DNA of 64,000 nt from Cytospora piceicola (Eukaryota > Ascomycota > Sordariomycetes > Diaporthales > Cytosporaceae), in NCBI GenBank assembly GCA_023375675.1, contig JALQBC010000002.1:744001-808000 (forward strand), in the 5' to 3' direction. Below are positions 10,902 to 21,594 of this stretch, one piece after another. The position numbers and the translations under genes are program-made. A model generated the notes under the pieces. It saw only the letters and a program-made list of their open reading frames with translations. It made no database searches and was not told the origin of the DNA. How positions within the stretch are numbered: the first letter of the stretch is position 1; the number at the start of each line of letters is the position of its first letter.

Positions 10902-11388
10902 CTTGAGTGGGTATCTTTGGTAGAGCTGGTGATAACTTTCTTTTTGCCTGGATATGTTGTTGATGGGTAAGATGGGATGAGAACGACTCCAATTAGTTAG
11001 CAAAAATGTCCGGATCTCTCATCCGCCCGGGGAGAGGCGCATTTCCAGTCTTCTTATAGCTGGCTCCAACCACGTCATCCTTGGATGAAGTCTGCATACG
11101 ATCCTGGATTTCATCGGTTGGGATGCGGCAAGGGGAGGAACTCCCGAAGCTTGGTTCGATGAGTCGAGGATCTTTCGTCCCGGTTTTCAAGCCTGATCTG
11201 ATCGGACCAGGTCGTCCAATGCGTCACTGACAGGGTTCAGAACTTGGATCATCTCGCAGTAGCAGCCGCCAGCTGCCTTATCAAAATGCTTGTTTTCGAT
11301 TTTTGCAGGCCTATTCCCGTTCCCGTCTCGTCCCGTTTCTCACGACAGCTGTCATCCAAAGGGTTAGGGTCCATGATAGTGTGGATGT

Positions 11389-11633
11389 GTATTTACACTG
11401 NNNNNNNNNNNNNNNNNNNNNNNNNNNNNNNNNNNNNNNNNNNNNNNNNNNNNNNNNNNNNNNNNNNNNNNNNNNNNNNNNNNNNNNNNNNNTACACTGC
11501 CTCCTGTATTTACACTGCCTCCTGTATTTACACTGCCTCCTGTATTTACACTGCCTCCTGTATTTACACTGCCTCCTGTATTTACACTGCCTCCTGTATT
11601 TACACTGCCTCCTGTATTTACACTGCCTCCTGG
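11389..11633. repeat. 18-bp tandem minisatellite interrupted by an N gap
   Basis: From 11493 the unit TACACTGCCTCCTGTATT repeats perfectly with starts at 11493, 11511, 11529, 11547, 11565, 11583, 11601 and a partial one at 11619. The bases just before the gap (TATTTACACTG, 11390-11400) are the same unit, so the array runs through the 92 unknown bases and its true length is not known. The unit is a multiple of three, so it reads as a hexapeptide repeat, but no gene context supports coding. Confidence 0.95.
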
Positions 11634-12774
11634 CAACTTAAATACACGGGACACTGCCCCCCTTCCTCTTGGTCATCGTTGCTGCTATATAACCCTTGCC
11701 CCTACATATACCTATTTCTCGATACTTTCTAGCCGAGTAGCTGCTTGTGTATCTCTCCACCGTTGCTTACGGCTAAATTTGCTACCGTCCCTATAAGGTC
11801 AGAGCCGACGAGAAAAAGTGCACACATAGATGCATCCGTCCAAGGGGCGGCTGATGAAGATGGGATGGGGGAGCATCAGTCCAGGTCCCACCATCCGGGA
11901 CATGCCAAAGCCACAGCTACCAGACAGGAGGATATGGACTGCTGGACGAGCACATGTTGGTGTTATTTCAAGCTGCCACATGCAGTCGGGTGCCATATGA
12001 TTAGGTGAAAATAGGTCAGCGAGTTGCCCATGAGTCCGTGTCATCAAGGAACAAGTGAGTTTGATTGACAATATCTACTACATACGGTTAAGGAACAAAT
12101 TGTCCAGCAAGCTGGGTAACCTTACCTGAGAACGAATCTCCGTCCGTTCGTCCGCTTTATTGACCATTTTGGGCCCCTGTCTCGATGAGACCAGCATCAG
12201 CAGCTAACCACCATGGCAGGCTCTTGGCTTCCTCTTTGGGAAGTACGGGCGGCATCAAATCCCACCTTGTTGCCATCAAGAACTGAACAGCTTCATTGCA
12301 ATAATGGCTTGAGCCAACCTTCCCCTCCCCAATACCCCCTGTGATGTGCATGCTTTAAAAAGCAAGGAACAGAAGAAAATGAAACGGAATAAAACTTGGT
12401 ATAATGTGCGAGAGCGCTTAAAGAAAGCTTCAAGCGAAGCGCCATCAAAGACGACCAGGAAAAGGTCGCTCCGGCCCAGGGGCTGCGCTCTCGTCTGTAA
12501 GTTTGATCTGGTAGAGCAAGAATGCTCTTTGGCAACGAAGACCGCGCAGGTTCTCTGCCACAAGGGATCCCAAAAGTGGGAGTCCCAGACAGGACGCTGC
12601 GGGTACGCCCGACAAAACACCTCCCGCGACCCACGCGCCCGTTCAATTCGAGGGAACGCGAGAGGAAAGCAAACTCCAACGCCGACGACCCTGAAAAGCA
12701 AACCAGAGGAGGCTATGTGCCTAGCTATTAGTACAATAATCCGACAGATCTTTTTTTTTTTTTGTTTTCTTGAG

Positions 12775-12880
12775 TCCGAGTTTCCCCTCCCAAAGAAACC
12801 CATTCTCTTTTTTGTGTGTGTTTTTGGTGTTTTTTCGAGGCCGAGTTTCTCCTCCCAAAGAAATCCGTCCTCTTTTTTCT
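12775..12880. repeat. Imperfect direct repeat of about 64-bp period, T-rich
   Basis: Two copies of a segment beginning CGAGTTTC(C/T)CCTCCCAAAG are followed by a T-rich stretch. They are about 64 bp apart and differ at a few positions. Function unknown. Confidence 0.7.
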
Positions 12881-12939
12881 GTCCAAAATGTCAATATGAA
12901 GAAGGTGGGGGGAAATCCTGACCCACGGTTCCTCCCGGG

Positions 12940-13035
12940 AAAAAGCAAAAGCAAAAGCAAAAGCAAAAGCAAAAAGCAAAAAGCAAAAAGCAAAGCAAAA
13001 GCAAAAAGCAAAAAAGAAAAAAGAAAAAAAAAGAC
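12940..13035. repeat. AAAAGC-type low-complexity tract
   Basis: Tandem AAAAGC hexamers degrade into A-rich sequence on the plus strand. It explains the Lys/Ser-rich and Phe/Cys-rich ORFs seen here, which are not genes. Confidence 0.85.
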
Positions 13036-13269
13036 AAAGAATATGAACCAACTCCATCCGTCGATCCATCCGACCATCCATCAATCAACGCGAGTGTGCA
13101 ACGCACACCCACGCATCTATGTGCCAAGTCAAGTCCTGAAATCCAGTTAGCATCTGTGTTGGTTGGTCTGGGCATGGGAGAGGCTGGTATCATCACAACA
13201 GGGGAACTGGACAGACAACCGGCGCCGACTGGCTCGAGCTCACTCACCTTGGTGATCAGGTCATCCGGA

Positions 13270-15150
13270 TTACCTCTTCCACGCCGGCTTCTTCGAGGCC
13301 TTCTTCCACCCCGAAGCCCTCTCTTCCTCCTCGAGCTTGTCAAAGTCGTCGAAGAGCTTTCCCAGAGAGCCCGTGTTTTTCGTGGCCGGGCCGGCAGATG
13401 CTGGCTCGGGCGAAGATGGTGGAGGCTCGGTCGAAGGTGCTGGGGCCTCAGCCTTAGCTTTGGCGACAGCGACGGCCTTCTGTGCGGCTTGGATGTCGAA
13501 TGCAGCCGCGTGCTTGGCCTGCTCAGCATGATAACTGAGAGGATCAGCCTCGAAGGCTGTGCATTCGCCCATCATCTGTTGGAACTCATCATCTTCCTCA
13601 TCTTCCTCAGCCGGGGCTGGGGTCGGGGTTGGAAGAGGCTCCGACACGGCCTTCTCAGGCTCGAGAGCAGGCTGGGCGGCAACAGGCAGCTCGGCTTGCT
13701 GGGCAAGCTGTTGCTGTTGTTGCTGCATAATCTGCTTGGCCTTCTGCAGGATCCGCTCCACCGTCTCGAGGGGCGGCAGGGCTTTCTGCGATGGAGGGGC
13801 CAACGGAGCGGGTGTCGACTGACGAGGCTGGGGCTGCTGGGTCTGCTCTTCCTGCACAGCTGGCTCCACCACCCCGAGGGGTGGCAGAGCAACATGAGAG
13901 GATGGAGCCGGCAGAGCAAGCGCAGCGGGCGCTGGCTGTGGAGACTCAGGGAGCGGAACAAGCGCAGCCGAGTCCGCCTCAAAGTCGGCGATGGGTGAGA
14001 GGAGGGCAACTTGGGCGTCGGGGACTGCCTCAAGCTGTGGAGACTGAGGGATAGGGACAGAAGTAGCCAAATCCTGCTCCATGTCGGCGATTGATGAGGG
14101 AAGGGCAGCTCGGGCATCGGAAGCTGGGTCGGGCTGGAGCTGGGTGACCGGAGCAGGCTCGAAAACCTGCGAAGCGACGGCCACGTCCAAAATCGTGTTG
14201 TCGGCCTGTGAAGGCTGGGCATCCATGACCAGAGGAGCTGGGTCAGGATGGGGTGATGGTTGGATGTGGGAGCCGGACTGGTCTCCACAAGAAGCAGCAG
14301 CAGCATCCGAGGCCTCAGAACAGAACGAGCGCGTCTTCGAAGCGATGTGTTTGCCTCGTCCACGAACCGCGAGAGTAGACTGCCGCGAGGCAGACCGCTG
14401 GTACGGGTGGTGGCGAGCGGGACGAGTATTCGTTGGTCGCTTCTTGGAAGGGAAGCGTGTGTCGATGATTGAAAGAGACTTAAAGGCCTCGATGAGACCA
14501 TCTATGTCAACTTCCCCACGCGCAAGTGCATCTGAGCGCAGCAGCATGCCGACCCAAGAAGCCCAAAAGACGTCTTGGGCAGAGCCACACTGGTGCAGAA
14601 CGAGCTGCTGAGAGGCAAGTGCCTGAGAGACAACTTGCTGGGGAGCAGGCTGGTAGAGGACGAGCTGCTGAGAGACACCCTGTTGGGGAACAGACGGCTG
14701 GAGAGCAGACTGCTGAGTGGCAGGGTATCGAGGTGCAGGCTGATGAAGGACAAGGGAGGTTGTGTCGACATTTTCAAGAGACTCGTGAGCCTCGACGATG
14801 GAGAATGCGTCAACTTCCGCCTGTGCCGGTGAAGTTAGCACAATTTTTGACGTGAATGAAAATGAGAGGCAGAAGATAGCATTTTATAAAGGATGGAAAG
14901 GGAGATAAGGTCAGGTGGTTTGGAACGATGAGGATAAGATGGGATTGCATTCGTCAAAATGGGATGGAAATGTGAGATGGTACCAGATACTCGAAATGGC
15001 AGGTTTGGAACAGGAAGATGGAATGGGACATTAAAACTGACGACTGAATCAACTTACCTTGTTCTTGGTCTGCTTGACCTCCTCAACTGGCTTGACCGGA
15101 ATGACCTGGTTCTTCTTCTCGGGGGAGCTTGACTTGGGCTTGATCTTCAT
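13270..15150 (-). CDS. Low-complexity Pro/Gln/Ala-rich hypothetical protein, two exons
   Basis: Function unknown. The self-consistent model is complement(join(13270..14820,15058..15150)), 547 residues. The intron 14821-15057 (237 nt) has donor GTAAGT, branch TGCTAAC and acceptor CACAG, phase 0. Exon 1 encodes a basic N-terminus (MKIKPKSSSPEKKNQVIPVK). The long second exon has QQL/APQQ repeats, a 26-28 residue duplicated unit (...ALPSSIADMEQDLATSVPIPQSPQ and ...ALLSPIADFEADSAALVPLPESP), a polyglutamine run, an acidic run (EEDEEDD) and a basic end (KKASKKPAWKR). It looks intrinsically disordered. The frame is open upstream of 15150 and could connect by a less certain intron (15182-15268) to the ORF at 15196-15729. 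Confidence 0.6.
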
Positions 15151-15195
15151 GGGCAAGGACTGAGATCCGCCGTCTCTTTGGCTGGCCTCGACACA

Positions 15196-15729
15196 CTATG
15201 CCGAAGGCTTCACCGCAGATGGGTGGGTCGTCAGGCCCGTTCCATTGGCACGCTGCCTGTAGGCGTACCTTGCGGCGAACCTCTTCATGGCTGCTGTACC
15301 GTCAGCGTTCTCAATAGTGCGTGTGGCCCTTGGTACTGCCGTTTGACCAGTCACGCGAGAGGAATAGAGGAGGGGGATACTATGGCGTGTGGCCCTTGGT
15401 ACTGCCGTTTGACCAGTCACGCGAGAGGAATAGAGGAAGGGGATACTATGGCGCGTCGCCCTAGGCTGACTAACGCAGGGGGAGAAAAGAGAGGATGAGG
15501 AGAGAGAGGAGGGTCGGGATACAATAAGACAACCAGTGGTAGGGGAGGCAGGCTGCAAGGAGGGGAGGGAGGATGGGAGAGAGGAGGAGTGGGAGGAAGA
15601 GGAGGAGGAGGCCACCCAATCGCATGGCACCTTGTGCACAGGAGAGGGCTGGGGCTTGGCCAGAATCACCCAGAGGGTGAGGAGAAACAGCCCGAAGGCC
15701 AGGAGGAGGGCGTAAATAAAGAAACACAT
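15196..15729 (-). CDS. Small membrane-anchored hypothetical protein with 22-residue repeat
   Basis: 177 residues from ATG 15729. Residues 4-24 are a strongly hydrophobic segment (FIYALLLAFGLFLLTLWVILA), fitting a signal anchor. A Ser-rich region then leads to two tandem 22-residue repeats (HSIPFLYSSRVTGQTAVPR type). A TATATAAA-like element lies on the same strand near 15919-15927, about 190 bp upstream. The final part (ENADGTAAMKRFAARYAYRQ) is less repetitive and could be an exon of the gene ending at 13270. No known family recognised. Confidence 0.4.
   Translation of the reverse strand: MCFFIYALLLAFGLFLLTLWVILAKPQPSPVHKVPCDWVASSSSSSHSSSLPSSLPSLQPASPTTGCLIVSRPSSLSSSSLFSPCVSQPRATRHSIPFLYSSRVTGQTAVPRATRHSIPLLYSSRVTGQTAVPRATRTIENADGTAAMKRFAARYAYRQRANGTGLTTHPSAVKPSA
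15319..15450. repeat. 66-bp tandem duplication
   Basis: Copy 1 (15319-15384) and copy 2 (15385-15450) begin GCGTGTGGCCCTTGG and differ at one position (GAGGAGG versus GAGGAAG). A degenerate third start follows at 15451. The 66-bp length keeps the reading frame, giving two 22-residue peptide repeats in the overlapping minus-strand ORF. Confidence 0.9.
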
Positions 15730-16850
15730 CTTGTTTAGGGTAGGTGTGTTGAGGGGTACAGAACTAGAGAAGTACTTCCCGAGAGCTGAATCGATGCAGT
15801 GCGGTAGATGTCTAAAGCGAAAAGCTGAGAGCAGTTCTAGTCGACTTCTGGTGCGGTGCGATCGATGTGAGGAAGAAAGGGAAATCAAAAGTGAAGGGCC
15901 GCAGGAGAAAAGCGTGGGTTTATATAGATGCAGTGTGTGGTCATGGCGGCACGTGCGTCACGTACACCCCTCAGCAGTACCTTTTTCCAGGGGCTCACTC
16001 AGAATTACAGTGGTCAGCTAGGCAGTTTAGGGCCTGTAGAAGTCTACAACAACCCAGGCTAGTGTAAGGTTCACCGGGCAACGGCGACAGCACGCCCAGG
16101 TGGTCCACATGCAGCACTGGTGTACTGGACGGTGGGGGCTCAAGAAGCCTAGGCATACCTAGGTAGCTGAAGCTCGTGACACCAGTACTTCTGGAAGCTG
16201 GCAGGCTGGAGGTCTGGAGAGGATGGTGATTCACGAGAATTCAAGCGTACGTAGTCACCAGATCAGTACCATTACAAAATGCCTCTTCACGGTGTTGCTT
16301 GCCTGAAGAATGAGGTCTATTGGGCAGGTAGTTAGACTTCATACTTTAGATCGCGTGCAATGATACCATCATCGAAGCTTTCTCTAACCTCCGCCAGGTG
16401 TGTCGTGGCACCGCGCTCCCTCCTCGTTTTATTCTCGACTAGTAATGCTACTACAGCAATTTGAATGACTTTGAGTATAGATACTGTCTTTTCTTACCTT
16501 CTCCGTTTGACTGGAATCGCCACTCGAGAAACCTCCAGCTGTCCAGGTATAGTAGATCACTTGTGGGAGAAGTTCCCACCGCTCAATATGCGAGTTTTCC
16601 AAGTGGGCAGAGCTGTGATAGTTCCGGATCGTGGTAATCGCGAAAACAGTAGACAAGATAATGGAGAGAAGTGTGTTGATATATCACTCGGTTGTAGGGG
16701 TCAGCTATGTACGGAAGTCGAATTAAAGCCTCTAAATCCTCCGCTTTTCCCATGCACTCAGGAACAGCCTCATCACCGGTCCCTCATTCTTTCTCGGGGG
16801 TTATTTTGATTGCGGGATGTGAATCTCGGTGTCCACCGTGGTCCAGTTGT

Positions 16851-17173
16851 TCAAACGTCGGTGCCGTCATAGTTGGTCGTGGCAATTCCAGTGTCGAGAT
16901 CGTCTGAATGATGAATGCGCAGGATTTGGAGACGAATCCGCCTGCCCAGGTGGATGTGCTTAACAGGGGCCCTTTGGGTGAGGGCTAGGATCATGGAAGG
17001 CTCGGCACTAGCCTTGATGTCGTTGTCATCTTCTGCGATGGAGGTCAGTACATGTTGGGAAGAGTCGGAGCGAAGTATTTACTCACCATATTGGTGCGGT
17101 CACAGGCAGCAGCGGTACGAGGACGAAGACATTGGAGAACAATTTGATAGGAGGTAAGGTGGATGGAAGCCAT
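16851..17173 (-). pseudogene. Unidentified minus-strand coding-like fragment
   Basis: A stop-free frame of 75 codons (16854-17078, TGA at 16851-16853) contains EDDNDIKASAEPSMILALTQ and RRIRLQILRIHHSDDLDTGI, which reads like real protein. It has no ATG of its own. Upstream, an ATG at 17173 starts a 29-codon exon-like segment followed by a GTGAGT donor; the nearest CTGAC...CAG acceptor enters the wrong phase. A second frame just downstream also looks coding (LNNWTTVDTEIHIPQSK). I read it as a decayed gene or one whose exons I could not resolve. No family recognised. Confidence 0.3.
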
Positions 17174-17190
17174 GACAATGAAGGATTTTC

Positions 17191-17234
17191 CACACACAAA
17201 CACAACACACACACACACACTCTCTCTCTCTCTC
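17191..17234. repeat. CA/TC compound microsatellite
   Basis: A CACACA-rich run passes directly into TCTCTCTCTCTCTC on the plus strand. Confidence 0.9.
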
Positions 17235-18308
17235 GCGGGCATTGGCCTATGTCTCGACAGCATCCATGATGACGCGTCCAACGTTACGGTCAACAGTGGT
17301 AGACCATAAGAGTCTTCTTAGTCAAAGGCCCTATGTTCATGAAAGTCGGTGGGGGGGGGGGTATACAAGATGGAGAGAAGAATCAGATGGATATTGCGTA
17401 TCGGCCAGGCCATGGTATGTCGTCGGCGATCGTCGTACGTAATGGCTGAGGCTGAAAACACTATTCCGTAGCCTAACGTCGTGGTCTGTCGCACAGCACG
17501 TGGCTAGTGGTACACATTAGCTCAGGGGAATCCCGCGGGTGTACAGATTTGTCCAAATATGGCCCTTTGAAAATATTCATAATATTTCACGAACTATCCC
17601 CGACAAGGCGTCCACGTCCTCAGAGATTCAATTGCTTGGGCACCCGTATCTAGGATCGCAAAATAGGGACGACTACAGCCAAAGGCAGCAAACCCTATTT
17701 GGGATGGGTTCCATCCAAGGAAGGTTGCATGTGAAGGACTTACGAGTCAAGTTTACAAGTGGCCACAGCAGACGTCTAATTAAGGTTTGTGGGGTCGGAA
17801 TGGGGAATCCGGGGTCGGACGACGCCACACGTCGACAGGGGTAAGGGGAAAGGGCTTGAGATCTAAACGCTACCTAGGTACACAATCTCGATCTCATCTC
17901 GGCCTTCCACCGGTGTGTTGGGTTTTGACCGATTGGTCTGTTCTAGTCCTGATCAACCCAGGACTCACGGTCCACGGCCATGGTTTCTGTGGCGGCCAGC
18001 GGGTTTCGGTACTACCTACGCAAAATAGACCAGATATCTCAATCTTGCGGTCATTCTCATATACCGCCATTCTCCTTCTAGTCAAAATCCAAGAGCACTG
18101 GACAGGTTCCTGGGCAACTCACAAATTAAGTATTGCTGTTTTACTATCGAAACATTCCGCTATCAAAGTCTGCTCGCTCCCTGTTTTTCTTGTCAAAACG
18201 CTCATTCACGATATCCACTTGGCCTCGGTGACTTTCCCAAACTCAACAGTCTCAGCTGTTGCAGGTGCCTCTTTGCTCCATGCAATCCTACGACATGCGC
18301 GAAACCAA

Positions 18309-20380
18309 TCACGTCTCGATGGTATGCACACCGTGGAAACCAAAGCCTACCGCAAAGTCCATCTCCGCTCTCCCCATCTCCTGCATCGTCTGGGCATCCA
18401 AGCACAACAGGTAGCTCTTGTTGCAGCTTCCGTCCAGGACCACACTCAGCAGCACGCCATCGTCTTCATCAATCGCCCCGGGACGCGCAACGAAAATCGC
18501 CTCACCCGGTGTATGTCCGACTGGGTTGTTCCACTGCAACGCCTCGCGCTTTATCAAGTCCGTCTTGACGATGGTATCCACGAACGTGGACCGGCATCCC
18601 ATCGCCAGGGAGTAGACGTAGCGATAGCGCTTTGTATGGTAGGCTGGGTTGATTGTAGGAAGCTCACCGATGTGTGGGGCTGGGATGTTGATAGGGTTTT
18701 CGGCGAGCGAGGCAGGGTGTTGAGATAGTGGATGGCGATGCGGAACACTCAGCCAAGCTAGTCTTTCTGGTGACAAGCGTCTGATCTGACTGGCGACTGC
18801 TTCGGCCCCCAAGCCCATCTTCCAAGAAAAGTAACCGTATTTCATGCGCACAAAGGCAACCAAGGACAGCGAAGGCTCAGGTCCTTGGGGAACAGGAATA
18901 GTGATCTTCCTTCTCACGAGGTATGGCAGCGTGGCTCGTGCCTTTTCCTCGGTTCCCCACACATCCTTGGCCTTCCCCTCCAGATTCATCAGGACGTCGT
19001 ATTGCAAGCAATCAAGAATGTCCATGCTCGGGTACTCAACGGTGTCCATGGACAAGGTAACATTGGGGCCGTGAATTGCATTTGGGCTGACCGGCTCCTC
19101 AAAACAGTTCACCGTATGAAAGAAGAAGGCAGCTTCTGTGTCGAACTTGGCGACAAGTCCTCTCCCGTAGTTTCGGTCGATTACGAACCACCGGCAAGAC
19201 TTGCTGGCGTTGAAAGGCTCCATCGCCTCGAGAAGGTTCTTCTTCCATGGGATGCTCAGCCCATGGGCGGAGATATGGGAACTTGGCACCCGCAATATGA
19301 CAAAGTTCTTGCTGAGATAGAAGCTGTGGATGTATGCCATGGGCAGGCCATGGCCAGAAAGATCCGCCAAGATTTCCGTCTTTCCTGTAGCCGCAGATAC
19401 TCGAAATACTCTGTATGTCGGCTTAGGTCCGCCCTTGATGTTGACATTGAAGTAGTCGCCCGACACGGGACATCGCTGAGCATGGGCACAGCTTAAAGGG
19501 CCATCAAGGTCTGAGTGCAGTTTGTTCTGTTCGACAAAGCCGATGGGTTCCAGAGTCTGAGGGTCGAGCTCGCGGAGGAAGTGAGCATCTGTGCCGAGCC
19601 AAACCGTTTGCCGAGCAGGATGACCATCTTTGGGACCTGTAGATGACGAAAGGCCAGGCACACCAAGCTGCACTGTGACCCCGGCATTTTCAAGAGTTTT
19701 TGTGTCTCTGTCAAGCCTCGCTGCACTCCAGGAACTCATGACCTTTGCAAATAGGCCGACGCATGGATCTGACTTCTGGCCGAAGGTGATCATATCGTTA
19801 AGGCCGTTTCTCTGCACGTAATTGACAAAGTCGTCGGATTGTCTACGGGAGGAATAAAGAACCTTTGTCTTGGAGGTTTCCTGGTCGGCGACGATGTCAA
19901 ATCTGTGGGTGTGTGCCAAGCCATCAAACCAATGAGAGAGGTGAAGGGTTCCTTTGGGGGTGTTCTCGATTCTTCTGAGGCCGGGCCCTGTGCGGAAGAG
20001 TGTACCTGCGGCCCAGGATGGAATGACGCCTTGGACGCTGAGCTCAATCGGTCCGCGATGCTCGTCGAGGTGGTCGAACTGACGAAATGTGTTAGCAAAC
20101 GAGCTCTATTACCCGTCGGACAACGTCGACCCAGAGGCGCACAAGCGAAAGAGAAGACGCGATTTCGAAGTGTTACCCAAGAGAGGGAGGGTATGATGTA
20201 AAGTCCCGATTCTCAGTATTAGAAGAAATCACTTACTCCGCCTTGGTTTGGCCAGTTGAGGTAGGCCTCTTTGGTAGCGTTGTTGAGAGCGGCGTTGAGG
20301 TCGTCATCTTCGTCCCCTTCGGTTCTTCTTATGGCCTCTTTGGGCACCGGCTCGATCACCAGGTCATTTGACACGCTCAT
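18309..20380 (-). CDS. Carotenoid cleavage oxygenase (RPE65/CCO family), two exons
   Basis: Non-heme iron dioxygenase expected to split a C=C bond of a carotenoid or stilbene-like substrate. The model is complement(join(18309..20078,20237..20380)), 637 residues. The 158-nt intron 20079-20236 has donor GTAAGT, branch TTGCTAAC and acceptor CGTCAG. Splicing supplies the N-terminus MSVSNDLVIEPVPKEAIRRT and the family start IPSWAAGTLFRTGPGLRRIE, then LSHWFDGLAHTHRFDI. Four His positions that fit the iron ligands are about 247 (CAHAQRC), 299 (YIHSFYL), 369 (FFHTVNCFEE) and 630 (GFGFHGVH). The conserved C-terminal EDDGVLLSVVLDG block is present. Closest in style to fungal torulene-cleaving (CAO-2/CarT) and resveratrol-cleaving (CAO-1) enzymes; no carotenoid genes lie nearby to decide between them. 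Confidence 0.9.
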
Positions 20381-21594
20381 TGCGGTTGTTGTGGCGTCAA
20401 ATAGAATTTGTTGCAAATATTGATTTTTGGGTAATGAGGACGGTAGTAAACTGGGATTTAATGATTGGAATTTTGGGTTGAAGGAAGGCTGTGCACCAAA
20501 ACAGGTCCAGATGTTATTGCGAATGCCACAATAGCGAGGTATCAATATGTACCTAGGTACTTACGTAGCTCATACACATTCGACCATTTAGGGCTCTCTG
20601 GGTAAGAAGTGAAGCTTTTGATTATGATCGAGCTTTCCCTTTTTTTTTTGGAATTTAGACGTCAGCTTCCTGTACAGCACCGCGGCACGTTAATGTCCGT
20701 AATTGCAAACGGAGGAGCTGGATAAGGCACTCAGTACTCGACAGGTAGACTGTAGCACATATCAGGTATCAACACGAGCTGGATCTGACTGAAGGAACAG
20801 ACACGTTTGCATGTATGGTACAGTCATTCAATTCCAGTTGGTGTGTTGTTGTTTTTTAAGGGAAGAAAACAAACAGGCCTAAAGCCTAAGGGAAGGGAAG
20901 GAAATAGGTGTAGGTAAAGGAAGTAACGCTGTAGGCCTGATTACGTAACAGCACACAGACAGGATCAAACCTGGTGGAACCGAATTCAAGACAGTCCTTC
21001 TATATTTGATTTTATCAGGGCAACAGAGCCAGGGCTGGTTGCTTACTGTATGTTGGTCACGTAAGATTGTGTACATTATTGCGTGTACCTAGGTAGCCTT
21101 GATATTGTCTCTGGCCGCCACAAGCATGAACTGGATCCCTGGACCTTCTTACCTGGCCTATTCAGAACTTCTTGTACATAGCTAAGCCTTCTAACAAGAA
21201 GAAATTCCCAAACGTACTTGAGTAGGGTAATGAAAGAAGAAGACATAGGCAACAGGCAAGTTGCAGCTGCTGGCCGGGGTCTCAAGCTCGTGAGTCTAGC
21301 TGACCATGCCTCAGGCCTTATAGCCAACAAGCAACCAAATGACAATGAAATAGCAAGGTCTCTGTTAACAAGGCATACGATACACCTTAACAACATAGGT
21401 ATTGTGCTAGATACAGTGTTTCATATTCATTGCAAGGGCATGAGCCCCTACCAAGCCTTATGTTTCTCAGTCCATGGTGATCTGCCGTACAGCGGACGGT
21501 CCATCCATCATGACCCCTGGGAAAATGTAAGTGGATGAACTGAAACAGAGAGTTTGAATGGCACGATAGACTGGCATTCATGTGAGACATACTT
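20381..21594. other. Intergenic region upstream of the carotenoid oxygenase
   Basis: It contains the oxygenase promoter, a T-rich run (about 20639-20650) and two ACCTAGGT copies (20551-20558, 21087-21094). No supported gene. Confidence 0.5.

Larger units (their letters stand above)
10902..13269. other. Gene-poor repeat-rich region containing an assembly gap
   Basis: No supported gene. It holds the 18-bp minisatellite with 92 N at 11401-11492, an imperfect direct repeat at about 12775-12880 and an AAAAGC-rich low-complexity tract at about 12940-13035. ORFs up to 175 codons at 12276-12803 on the minus strand have no family signature and no splice signals. Confidence 0.5.
15730..18308. other. 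Long intergenic region with microsatellites and gene-like fragments
   Basis: No complete gene. It holds two ACCTAGGT copies (16157-16164, 17872-17879), a CA/TC microsatellite at 17191-17234, a G11 run at 17351-17361, and gene-like minus-strand fragments at 16851-17173. A large plus-strand ORF starting at 17787 runs antisense through the carotenoid oxygenase and is not treated as a gene. Confidence 0.5.

Noticed and set aside
12276..12803. 175-codon minus-strand ORF
   Set aside because: No recognisable domain, no splice signals, overlaps low-complexity DNA.
17787..18728. 313-codon plus-strand ORF
   Set aside because: It runs antisense through the 3' third of the carotenoid oxygenase and has no family signature; the minus-strand gene explains the open frame.
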